Position numbers and translations under genes: made by a program. Below the pieces are notes generated by a model. That model was not told the DNA's origin. It did no database searches and saw only the letters and a list, made by a program, of their open reading frames with translations. This document shows, in pieces, positions 1 to 5,673 of a stretch of 10,565 bases of DNA (within the stretch, counting starts at the first letter, position 1; the number at the start of each line of letters is the position of its first letter). Source of the DNA: Verrucomicrobiota bacterium (lineage in GTDB: Bacteria > Verrucomicrobiota > Verrucomicrobiia > Opitutales > Opitutaceae); NCBI GenBank assembly GCA_030916665.1, contig JAUPWC010000187.1:1-10565 (forward strand), given 5' to 3'.

Positions 1-731
1 CGCTGGAGCACGCGGTCGGTGAGGCGGGCGGGCTTTTCGGCGGCCGGGCCGGACGACCCCACGGGCGGGTTTGCGTCAGTCTGACCGTTCTTGAACTCCA
101 ACACCAGCGCGGCTTCGTCGTAGCGTTCCTTGTCCATCTTGCCGGAGATGAGGTCGGTGAGGGATGTGCCTTGGGTGAGCGCATCGAAGGCGCGGCGGTC
201 GTCCGCGGCGGTCTGGAGCACCACGACCTGTGGCTCGGGTCGCGAGCCCTTCACGCCGAGTGTAACGAGCTTCGTCTGGCTCGAAGCGATGGCGCCGACC
301 ACGGGAATAGGCGTGGCCGGGCTGACGAGCACGTAAAGACGCGGCTTGGCCGGATGACTGGCCAGTTCCTGACGAAGGGTTTCACCGGCGTCGCGTTCGT
401 CGAGTGGGTAACGCAAGTCGAGCACGAGAGCGCGGGATTTCAGCAAGGCGCTGGCAATGGCCTCGCGCTCCAGCACGAGGGAGTGGACGCGCAGGTAGCC
501 GAGATCGGCGGTGAGTTCAACGGGCGCGGCGGCGGGAAGGCGGAGCGCAGAGAGCGGAAGGCTGAGGGCCAGAAACAAACTGAAGATACCCGGACGAATC
601 TTTTGCAGCGTGTCATTCTGAGCAAAGCGAAGAATCCAAGGGGATATCCGATTCATCCAAGAGACTGGATGAGGATGTCGCTTCGCTCGGAACTTCACTG
701 CTGTCAGAATGACAGGGAACGTGGCTTTCAT
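1..731 (-). CDS. Exported protein of unknown function, 3' end beyond window; N-terminus altered by a repeat insertion
   Basis: Open frame of 243 codons with no stop before the left edge. The ATG at 731-729 overlaps the purD stop as ATGA, so translational coupling to purD is likely. After the first six residues (MKATFP), residues 7-40 are encoded by an inserted palindromic repeat. A basic stretch (QKIRPG, 43-48) and a hydrophobic core ([15 protein letters not shown], 49-63) follow; this looks like a signal peptide ending near the alanine run at 67-69. The mature part is a soluble alpha/beta-type chain with a strand-like [13 protein letters not shown] (101-113) and [14 protein letters not shown] (133-146). 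No family was recognised. If the frame is read from 731, the signal peptide has an unusually long n-region. An internal ATG at 656-654, inside the repeat, would shorten it. The frame is supported by codon pattern and by a sensible signal peptide; start and function are uncertain. Confidence 0.75.
   Translation of the reverse strand, partial: MKATFPVILTAVKFRAKRHPHPVSWMNRISPWILRFAQNDTLQKIRPGIFSLFLALSLPLSALRLPAAAPVELTADLGYLRVHSLVLEREAIASALLKSRALVLDLRYPLDERDAGETLRQELASHPAKPRLYVLVSPATPIPVVGAIASSQTKLVTLGVKGSRPEPQVVVLQTAADDRRAFDALTQGTSLTDLISGKMDKERYDEAALVLEFKNGQTDANPPVGSSGPAAEKPARLTDRVLQ
611..714. repeat. Palindromic MITE/REP-like element with TGTCATTCTGA termini
   Basis: The ends are a perfect 11-bp inverted repeat: TGTCATTCTGA at 611-621 and TCAGAATGACA at 704-714. 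Further inside, AGCGAAG (626-632) pairs with CTTCGCT (681-687). At the apex TCATCCA (653-659) pairs with TGGATGA (666-672) around a 6-nt loop, so nearly the whole element can fold into one long hairpin. The TGTCATTCTGAGC...AGCGAAGAATC pattern matches a non-autonomous dispersed repeat seen in many bacterial genomes; that identification is from memory. It lies inside the 5' end of the gene after purD, and no clear target-site duplication is visible. Confidence 0.8.
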
Positions 732-2035
732 GGTTTGCGGTTCAGCTGCCGGGCGCCGATGTCGCGGCGGTAGTATTTTGAGACGCACTGAATCGCATCG
801 CACGCGGCGTAGGCGCGGTCGGCGGCCTCGCGGAGCGTGGGCGCGAGCGCGGTGACGCCGAGCACGCGACCGCCGTTCATCACGATTTGGCCGGCGGCAT
901 TTTTCGCCGTGCCGGCATGATAGATGGAGACGGGAGCAGGGAGGCTGGAGGCGGGAGGAAAGGTGATGACGTCGCCCTTGGGGTAGGCGTCGGGATAACC
1001 CTTGGCGGCGACGACGACGCAGATGGCGGCTTCGGGGCGCACGTCGAGTTGCGCGCCGCGAAGTTCGCCGCGGGCCGCGGCCCAGAGGAGCGCGAGCAGG
1101 TCGTTTTTGATGCGCGGGAGCACGACCTGCGTCTCGGGGTCGCCGAAACGCGTGTTGTATTCGAGCACGCTCGGACCGTCCTTGGTCAGCATGATGCCGA
1201 TGAAGAGCGTGCCGCGGAAATCGATGCCTTCGCTCGCGATGGCGTCCACGGAAGGCTTCACGATTTCGCAGTCGATGCGCGCGAGCAGGTCGGGCGTGAC
1301 GACCTCGGCGGGGGAGTAGGTGCCCATGCCGCCGGTGTTGGGTCCGGTGTCGCCGTCGCCGATGCGCTTGTGGTCTTGCGAGACGGGGAGGACCACATAG
1401 TCGCGGCCGGAGACGACCACGAGAATCGAGGTCTCGTCGCCGAACATGCAGTCCTCGACGAGAATCTGGCTGCCGGCGGAGCCGAATTTGTTGCCCGCGA
1501 GCATGTCGCGCACGGCTGCCTCGGCCTCGGCGAGTGTCTGGGCGACGATCACGCCTTTGCCGGCGGCGAGGCCATCGGCCTTGATGACGATCGGCGCGCC
1601 GCGTCCGCGCACGTAGGCGAGGGCGGGTTCGATCTCGGTGAAGATGCCGGCCGGGGCGGTTGGGATTTTATACTTCAGCAGGATCTGCTTGGTGAAAACC
1701 TTGGAGGCTTCGAGGCGGGCGCCGTCGGCCTTGGGGCCGTAGGCGGGGATGCCGGCTTTCATCAGCGCGTCCACGAGTCCGAGCGAGAGCGGCACCTCGG
1801 GGCCGACGACGACAAAGTCCACCTTCTCCTGCTGGGCGAGCGCGACGAGGCCGGCGATGTGGTCGGCGGCGACAGGGAAGCACGCGGCGTCGGCGGCGAT
1901 GCCGGCATTGCCCGGCGCGCAGAGCAGGCGGGGTTTGGCCGGCGACAGGGCGAGCGCCTTGACGAGCGCGTGTTCGCGCCCGCCGGAACCGACGATGAGA
2001 ACGGAAGTGGGAAGTTGGTTAGCCACGGATGGCAC
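728..2035 (-). CDS. purD: Phosphoribosylamine--glycine ligase (GAR synthetase)
   Basis: Catalyses the second step of de novo purine synthesis: phosphoribosylamine + glycine + ATP to glycinamide ribonucleotide, in the cytoplasm. Family motifs occur in order: nucleotide-fold start [12 protein letters not shown] (13-24), ATP-grasp [11 protein letters not shown] (152-162), [19 protein letters not shown] (220-238) and metal-binding [13 protein letters not shown] (291-303). The 435 residues match the usual ~430, so the gene is complete. The family's usual GEE(x)S reads GDETS here (199-203). No in-frame ATG exists near the start. Translation must begin at GTG 2035-2033 or GTG 2026-2024 (three codons later, closer to the usual N-terminus); both lie in a dispersed repeat and neither has a Shine-Dalgarno sequence. 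The stop overlaps the start of the downstream exported-protein gene, implying co-transcription. Family assignment is firm; the exact start is not. Confidence 0.96.
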   Translation of the reverse strand: MPSVANQLPTSVLIVGSGGREHALVKALALSPAKPRLLCAPGNAGIAADAACFPVAADHIAGLVALAQQEKVDFVVVGPEVPLSLGLVDALMKAGIPAYGPKADGARLEASKVFTKQILLKYKIPTAPAGIFTEIEPALAYVRGRGAPIVIKADGLAAGKGVIVAQTLAEAEAAVRDMLAGNKFGSAGSQILVEDCMFGDETSILVVVSGRDYVVLPVSQDHKRIGDGDTGPNTGGMGTYSPAEVVTPDLLARIDCEIVKPSVDAIASEGIDFRGTLFIGIMLTKDGPSVLEYNTRFGDPETQVVLPRIKNDLLALLWAAARGELRGAQLDVRPEAAICVVVAAKGYPDAYPKGDVITFPPASSLPAPVSIYHAGTAKNAAGQIVMNGGRVLGVTALAPTLREAADRAYAACDAIQCVSKYYRRDIGARQLNRKP

Positions 2036-2050
2036 AGATGGACACGGATG
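2020..2050. repeat. Short dispersed CACGGATGG / CACAGATGG repeat
   Basis: Three near-identical 9-10 bp units follow each other: CACGGATGG (2024), CACAGATGG (2033) and CACGGATG (2043). The combined pattern resembles a short non-coding repeat common in Verrucomicrobiota and some other phyla; this is recognised from memory, not searched. On the minus strand the first two units provide the GTG codons from which purD must start, so the repeat reaches into the coding region. Confidence 0.6.
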
Positions 2051-2096
2051 CCGCCGCGCGTCCAGCCGAGTCTGCGGCTTAGGCCGGCCGGATTTA

Positions 2097-2128
2097 TTGT
2101 GCGGTTTTCCCGCGGGGGACGGTTATAG
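2097..2128 (+). promoter_or_regulatory. Possible promoter of the sigma-factor gene
   Basis: The purD/sigma divergent gap (2036-2137) contains TTGTGC (2097-2102) and TTATAG (2123-2128), the only TATA-like hexamer close to the sigma ATG at 2138. The 20-nt spacing is longer than the standard 17. With this -10, transcription would begin only a few bases before the ATG, giving a very short leader, consistent with the lack of a Shine-Dalgarno. A weak guess. Nothing else was recognised in this gap. Confidence 0.25.
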
Positions 2129-2137
2129 GGTGATCCC

Positions 2138-3571
2138 ATGTCCACCGATGCCGAACTGCTCCAACGCTACGCCCGGGACCGCGACGAGCGCGCCTTCGCG
2201 GAACTCGTGCAACGCCACCTCGGCGTGGTTTATGGCGCGGCGCTGCGGCGCACCGGCGGACGGACGCATCTCGCGGAGGACATCGCGCAGAAGATTTTCA
2301 CCGACCTCGCCCGCAAGGCCGCCTCGCTCAGCCACCATCCCGCGCTGACCGGCTGGCTTCACCGCAGCACACGTTACGCCGCCATTGATGTGATCCGGTC
2401 CGAACAGCGGGGCCAGCAACTCTCCCGAACCCTTTCCGCCATGCCCGATAACGCGCCCACGCCCCAAGAACAGGTCGAGTGGGCGCGTCTGCGTCCGGTG
2501 CTCGACGAGGTGCTGGATGAGCTCAAGGAATCCGATCGCGAGGCGATGCTCCTGCGCTACTTCGAGGGCCTGAACTTTGCCGAGATCGGCGCGCGGATGA
2601 ACCTGTCGGAGAACGCCGCCCGCATGCGCACGGAGCGCGCGCTGGAGAAACTCCGCGGCCAGCTCGGCAAGCGCGGCGTCACCTCGACCACGGCCGCGCT
2701 GGGCCTGCTGCTAGCCAACTCGGCGTTCGGCGCCGCACCGGCCGGTTTGTCGGCCACGGTCACCACGACGGCGCTGGCCTCCGCGCCCGCCGCGTGCGGC
2801 CTCGTCACTTTTCTTCTCATGAATAAAATCGCCATTCCCGCCCTCAGCGCGGTGGTCGCCGCCGGCGTCACCGCCCTTGTCTGGACTTCCGTTGTGCCCA
2901 CCGTCAGCGCCGAGGAGCTGGCTACGCTTCGCGCCGAAAATGCCCGTCTCACCCAAGCCACGGGTCCCGGAGCCACCCCTGCGCAAGTGGATACTGTGGC
3001 CAAAGAGTTCACCACGACGGTCACTGGGATCGCACGCGCACTCGAGGAACGGCACTCGTCGCGCGTTGCCCGGGGCGAGGCGGTCGCCGCGGGCCAGACC
3101 TCGCCGGCTGCGGCCGAGGTCACGCCCCGCGGCCATCGCAACCGCGGCATTGCCACGGCGCGCGATGCGGCGTTCACCTTTGCCTGGGCCAGTGACATCT
3201 GCGATCCCGACGAACTGGCCAAGGTCATCACGTTCGACGCTGCCGCCCGGGCGAAGGCGCAGGAGATTCTGGCCACCATGCCGGAAGCGATCCAGAAGGA
3301 GTATCCCACTCCGGAAGCCTTCTATGGCTTGGTGCTGGCCGCCACCTGCCTCGAGGGGCCACCGCCGGGCGCCGATTTGATCGAGCGTTCCATGGTGGAG
3401 GTTGAGCTGAAGCCCGGTCGGGTTGCCATGCGCCGCAAGGGGAGCGACTACAACAATCACGAGTATCAGCTCATGGCCGACGGTTGGAAACACGTCATCC
3501 CCGAGGTGGGCGTCATCCACATGCCGAACAACCTCAATAGCGGGACTCTCGCCAAGCTGGTCCAAAAATAA
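2138..3571 (+). CDS. ECF sigma factor with fused membrane anchor and extracytoplasmic domain
   Basis: Residues 1-175 are an ECF sigma-70 factor. Region 2 (about 15-92) includes AFAELVQRHLGVVYGAALR, the LAEDIAQKIFTDLARK helix and GWLHRSTRYAAIDVIR. Region 4 (about 118-173) includes the helix-turn-helix LNFAEIGARMNLSENAARMR. Normal ECF factors end here. This one continues with a small hydrophobic stretch (183-228, Ala/Thr-rich) and a convincing transmembrane helix (229-252, IAIPALSAVVAAGVTALVW). A coiled-coil-like segment follows (ELATLRAENARLTQ), then a Pro/Ala-rich linker (about 310-345) and a C-terminal domain (344-463) homologous to the next gene's product. I infer that it is membrane-tethered and that the tail senses envelope state or is cut to release the sigma part. 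The start is the first ATG of the frame and matches the typical N-terminus of these proteins. The downstream lipoprotein gene begins 16 bp after the stop, so an operon is likely. No separate anti-sigma gene is adjacent. Confidence 0.88.
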   Translation: MSTDAELLQRYARDRDERAFAELVQRHLGVVYGAALRRTGGRTHLAEDIAQKIFTDLARKAASLSHHPALTGWLHRSTRYAAIDVIRSEQRGQQLSRTLSAMPDNAPTPQEQVEWARLRPVLDEVLDELKESDREAMLLRYFEGLNFAEIGARMNLSENAARMRTERALEKLRGQLGKRGVTSTTAALGLLLANSAFGAAPAGLSATVTTTALASAPAACGLVTFLLMNKIAIPALSAVVAAGVTALVWTSVVPTVSAEELATLRAENARLTQATGPGATPAQVDTVAKEFTTTVTGIARALEERHSSRVARGEAVAAGQTSPAAAEVTPRGHRNRGIATARDAAFTFAWASDICDPDELAKVITFDAAARAKAQEILATMPEAIQKEYPTPEAFYGLVLAATCLEGPPPGADLIERSMVEVELKPGRVAMRRKGSDYNNHEYQLMADGWKHVIPEVGVIHMPNNLNSGTLAKLVQK

Positions 3572-3587
3572 CCTGTCGCTCCGTCCC

Positions 3588-4262
3588 ATGTCTCCGCTGA
3601 AAACCTCCCTGATTGTGGCCGTGGTGTCGGTGGTGGTCACCGCCTGCGGGCTGCATTGCTCCCACCAAGGCCGTGTTCGTGAAGCGCGTCATCTGCGGTC
3701 GCAGAACAACCGCATGCGGCTCGAGGCCAATCAGCGGGTCATGGCGCGGCAGGCGGCAGCTCCGTCGCCGACTTCAAGTGAGTCGGTGGCGGCGGGTTCG
3801 GCGTCCGCCCCGTTGGCAGTGCCGGTGGCGCGGATGGCCGAGTATTACCGCAACGAGGGCAACGCCACGCCGCTGGCCACGTTGCAGACCTTCGCCTGGG
3901 CCTGCGACCGCGGCGACACCGAGACGGTGCAGCGCCTGCTGTTCGTTGAGGAAGCCGCCCGGCCCAAGGTCGAGGCCTTCGTGGCCGCCTTGCCGGAAAA
4001 CGTGCGCGCACAGTGGAAAACGGTGGACGAAACCGTGGCGGCCATGCTCACCGAGAGCGTCATGGCGAGGCCGTTCCCGCGCCATGACATCCTGGCGACG
4101 GCCACGCCGGAGGAAGTCGGAACCGGCCGGATCAGGCTGCGCATGCCGAATGTCCCGCGCGACGGCACCGAGTATCAGCAGACCGCCGAAGGCTGGAAAT
4201 ACGTCCTGACCGAGAAGGTCGTGGATGCCTACATCAAGCAAAGCCAGCGGCCGGCGCAGTGA
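3588..4262 (+). CDS. Lipoprotein sharing the sigma factor's C-terminal domain
   Basis: 224 residues starting at ATG 3588, 16 bp after the sigma-factor stop. The N-terminus is a lipoprotein signal: Lys5, hydrophobic 7-19, then lipobox VTAC with Cys20. A helical, coiled-coil-prone stretch follows (about 29-55), then a Ser/Ala/Pro-rich linker (56-80) and a globular domain (about 95-215). That domain aligns with the sigma tail: TFAWACDRGDTETVQRL against TFAWASDICDPDELAKV, LPENVRAQW against MPEAIQKEY, and TEYQQTAEGWKYVL against HEYQLMADGWKHVI. The two domains are therefore paralogous, probably from duplication. I infer an envelope-anchored partner or decoy for the sigma tail; the biochemical role is unknown. 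A longer reading from 3423 would be in another frame across the sigma gene and is not credible. The last 29 bp overlap the convergent membrane-protein gene. Confidence 0.8.
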   Translation: MSPLKTSLIVAVVSVVVTACGLHCSHQGRVREARHLRSQNNRMRLEANQRVMARQAAAPSPTSSESVAAGSASAPLAVPVARMAEYYRNEGNATPLATLQTFAWACDRGDTETVQRLLFVEEAARPKVEAFVAALPENVRAQWKTVDETVAAMLTESVMARPFPRHDILATATPEEVGTGRIRLRMPNVPRDGTEYQQTAEGWKYVLTEKVVDAYIKQSQRPAQ

Positions 4263-5229
4263 GCAGCGGGCGCAGGCCCCAGAGCGAAAGGGAGACGGCG
4301 GCGAGCTTGACCAGCTGTTCCACCGGGGTTCCGCCGAGCGTGGCGTAGAGCAGGGCATCGACTTCGTGGAGTGAAAGGATGGCGGCGACGGAAATCGCGG
4401 CGTGGCCAAGGAGTCCGAGCACAAGGCGGCGGTTGCGGGCTCTGAGCAGGATAAAGGCAACGAGCGCGGTAACGGTGACCACGGCGGCCACGATGGCGAT
4501 CTGCTGGGGCAGAAGGCGTCCGTCGTAGAAGTCGTGTTTCCGGGCAAACTGCCGGGCCAGCTCGCTCGCGAAAGGCTCGAAGCGGAAAATCTCTGACAAG
4601 GCGATGGCCAGGCTGGTGGCGATGAGCGCAAGCGGGCGTCCGCGTCCGAATCCCGGGGTGGAATTTCTGAAGCGTGCCGCCAAAACTCCAGCAACGATCA
4701 GCCACAGCATGACGAGCAACCCGCGCAGGCTAGGGAGCTCGATGCGCGGGATTTCCGGGTCGGGGGTGTGATCATGGACGTGCAGTGGGCGCAGTTCCCG
4801 GTCAGACGCGGGGGTGGCTTTGACGGGGAACGGTTCGGATTTGGCCACGCGGATGCGGTCGGCCCAGCTCCCGTTGGGGGACACGTAGATGATGGCATGC
4901 GCCTGCGCCAAGTCGGGCCGGGTGGACACGGTGATGCGGAATTCCAGCTTCTGCCCGGTGGGGCCGATCCGTTGCGACCGGCCATGGCCGACGACTCCCA
5001 TTGAATGATGACGACTCGTGGTGCCATGCAGGTCGAGATTCAGCAGCAGTCCGCTTTCCAAGCCGAGGGGAGTCACCCGCAGTGTGACCGTTTCGCCGGG
5101 GGCAACCCGGTCCGGCGCCTCAACGCGCAGCCACTCCGCCTGTGGCTTCGGTCGGGTGAGCAACCACCAGGAGCCCGCCGCGACGAGCAGGAGTCCGGCG
5201 GCAAACAGCACTTGGTGGAGCGGTTTCAT
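4234..5229 (-). CDS. Multi-pass membrane protein with a periplasmic beta domain, function unknown
   Basis: 331 residues, not assigned to a family. It has an N-terminal transmembrane anchor (5-25). A beta-rich extracytoplasmic domain follows (about 32-140: VAPGETVTLRVTPLG, LEFRITVSTRP, AHAIIYVSPNGSWADRIRV) and resembles an immunoglobulin-like fold. Five further hydrophobic helices lie near 168-186, 197-215, 242-262, 269-289 and 304-322. A His-rich stretch (LHVHDHTPDPE, 149-159) and HGTTSRHH (68-75) might bind metal, but this is only suggestive. ATG 5229-5227 is the obvious start because the anchor begins immediately. The gene lies 13 bp after the stop of the LOG-tail fragment, so in the ancestral arrangement it may have been in an operon with the LOG gene. 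Its 3' end overlaps the convergent lipoprotein gene by 29 bp. Confidence 0.8.
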   Translation of the reverse strand: MKPLHQVLFAAGLLLVAAGSWWLLTRPKPQAEWLRVEAPDRVAPGETVTLRVTPLGLESGLLLNLDLHGTTSRHHSMGVVGHGRSQRIGPTGQKLEFRITVSTRPDLAQAHAIIYVSPNGSWADRIRVAKSEPFPVKATPASDRELRPLHVHDHTPDPEIPRIELPSLRGLLVMLWLIVAGVLAARFRNSTPGFGRGRPLALIATSLAIALSEIFRFEPFASELARQFARKHDFYDGRLLPQQIAIVAAVVTVTALVAFILLRARNRRLVLGLLGHAAISVAAILSLHEVDALLYATLGGTPVEQLVKLAAVSLSLWGLRPLLTAPAAGFA

Positions 5230-5230
5230 G

Positions 5231-5244
5231 GACGCGCGCGCGTC
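5231..5244. repeat. Perfect 14-bp palindrome between LOG-tail fragment and membrane gene
   Basis: GACGCGCGCGCGTC is identical to its reverse complement. It covers two bases of the LOG-tail stop codon and nearly all of the 13-bp gap before the membrane-protein ATG. It may be a protein-binding site or simply a CG-repeat coincidence in GC-rich DNA. Confidence 0.5.
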
Positions 5245-5379
5245 ACAGCACCTTCAGCGTCTTGCGGTAGAACGCGATGACCTCGGCGGGGTCGTCGGTG
5301 AAGAGGATGTAGTCGTTCATCCAGGCGGGGGCGCGCTTGTCCTTGATCATCGTGCTCACCTGGCGGTGGAGGTCGCCGC
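5243..5379 (-). repeat. Direct repeat, copy A (duplicated 3' end of LOG-family gene)
   Basis: Aligns base for base, without gaps, to 8467-8603 (constant offset 3224). About 8 of 137 positions differ: 5246, 5249, 5273, 5282, 5356, 5357, 5367 and 5378. Similarity stops abruptly beyond 5379 and to the left of 5243. Both copies have the same orientation and both end at the gene's stop codon. Confidence 0.95.
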
Positions 5380-5419
5380 CGGAGCCGACGATAGGGAGGG
5401 AGGAAGAAAGGGCGGCCAT
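5243..5419 (-). pseudogene. Truncated, chimeric copy of the LOG-family gene tail (58 codons)
   Basis: An ATG at 5419-5417 opens a 58-codon frame. Residues 1-13 (MAALSSSLPIVGS) have no counterpart in the LOG gene. Residues 15-58 match LOG residues 593-636 with only two changes (Arg596 to His, Arg600 to Ser), in the same frame and ending at the same stop. All four base differences in the last 35 codons are third-position and silent. The Rossmann nucleotide-binding motifs are missing, so it cannot work as a LOG enzyme. No Shine-Dalgarno is visible. It is either a remnant left by duplication or insertion at the LOG 3' end, or a short peptide that is still translated. The membrane-protein gene starts 13 bp downstream. 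Confidence 0.75.
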
Positions 5420-5673
5420 GAGAGCGTTTAGGAGCTAGTTCTAGATTTTGGGTTCAGGGTGGGAAGCACTTTGTTTGAGGTCCTCTGAAGAGCGAGCGCC
5501 TGCTTCTGACAGACCGGCCCGCGTGGTTGGATGCGAAATTGCAACCCCGCGCGGTCGCCGCATCGGCCTGTCGGAGGCGGGGCCTCCAAAAACATCATGG
5601 GTCCTACGTATTCATGCGCAGGGGAGGGGTTCGGGGTTGCTTCGGGGAGGGGGCCCGGGCTGTTTCAGGGGAC
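5420..5673. other. Non-coding leader of the 868-residue protein gene, with a GC hairpin
   Basis: No convincing gene was found. A hairpin GGAGGC-GGG-GCCTCC lies at 5573-5587 without a T-run, so it is not a classic terminator; it may be a dispersed GC repeat or a leader structure. CTAGTTCTAG (5435-5444) has two copies of CTAG, normally a rare tetranucleotide, at the edge of the chimeric LOG fragment. The reading frame stays open back to a TTG at 5527, but that extension is Arg/Gly-rich and lacks signal-peptide character. Confidence 0.5.

Noticed and set aside
440..625. 61-codon minus-strand frame starting in the repeat
   Set aside because: Different frame from the signal-peptide-bearing ORF; Pro/Ser/Arg-rich, and the start MLRMTR is just repeat sequence.
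171..773. 200-codon plus-strand frame at the left edge
   Set aside because: Runs antisense through the exported-protein gene and the palindromic repeat; low-complexity, with no signal peptide or motif.
887..2128. 413-codon plus-strand frame opposite purD
   Set aside because: Asp/Gly/Ala-rich antisense shadow of an unmistakable purD.
5527..5673. Extended N-terminus of the 868-residue protein from TTG 5527
   Set aside because: TTG start without Shine-Dalgarno, an Arg/Gly-rich stretch crossing a GC hairpin, and it would bury the signal-like segment.
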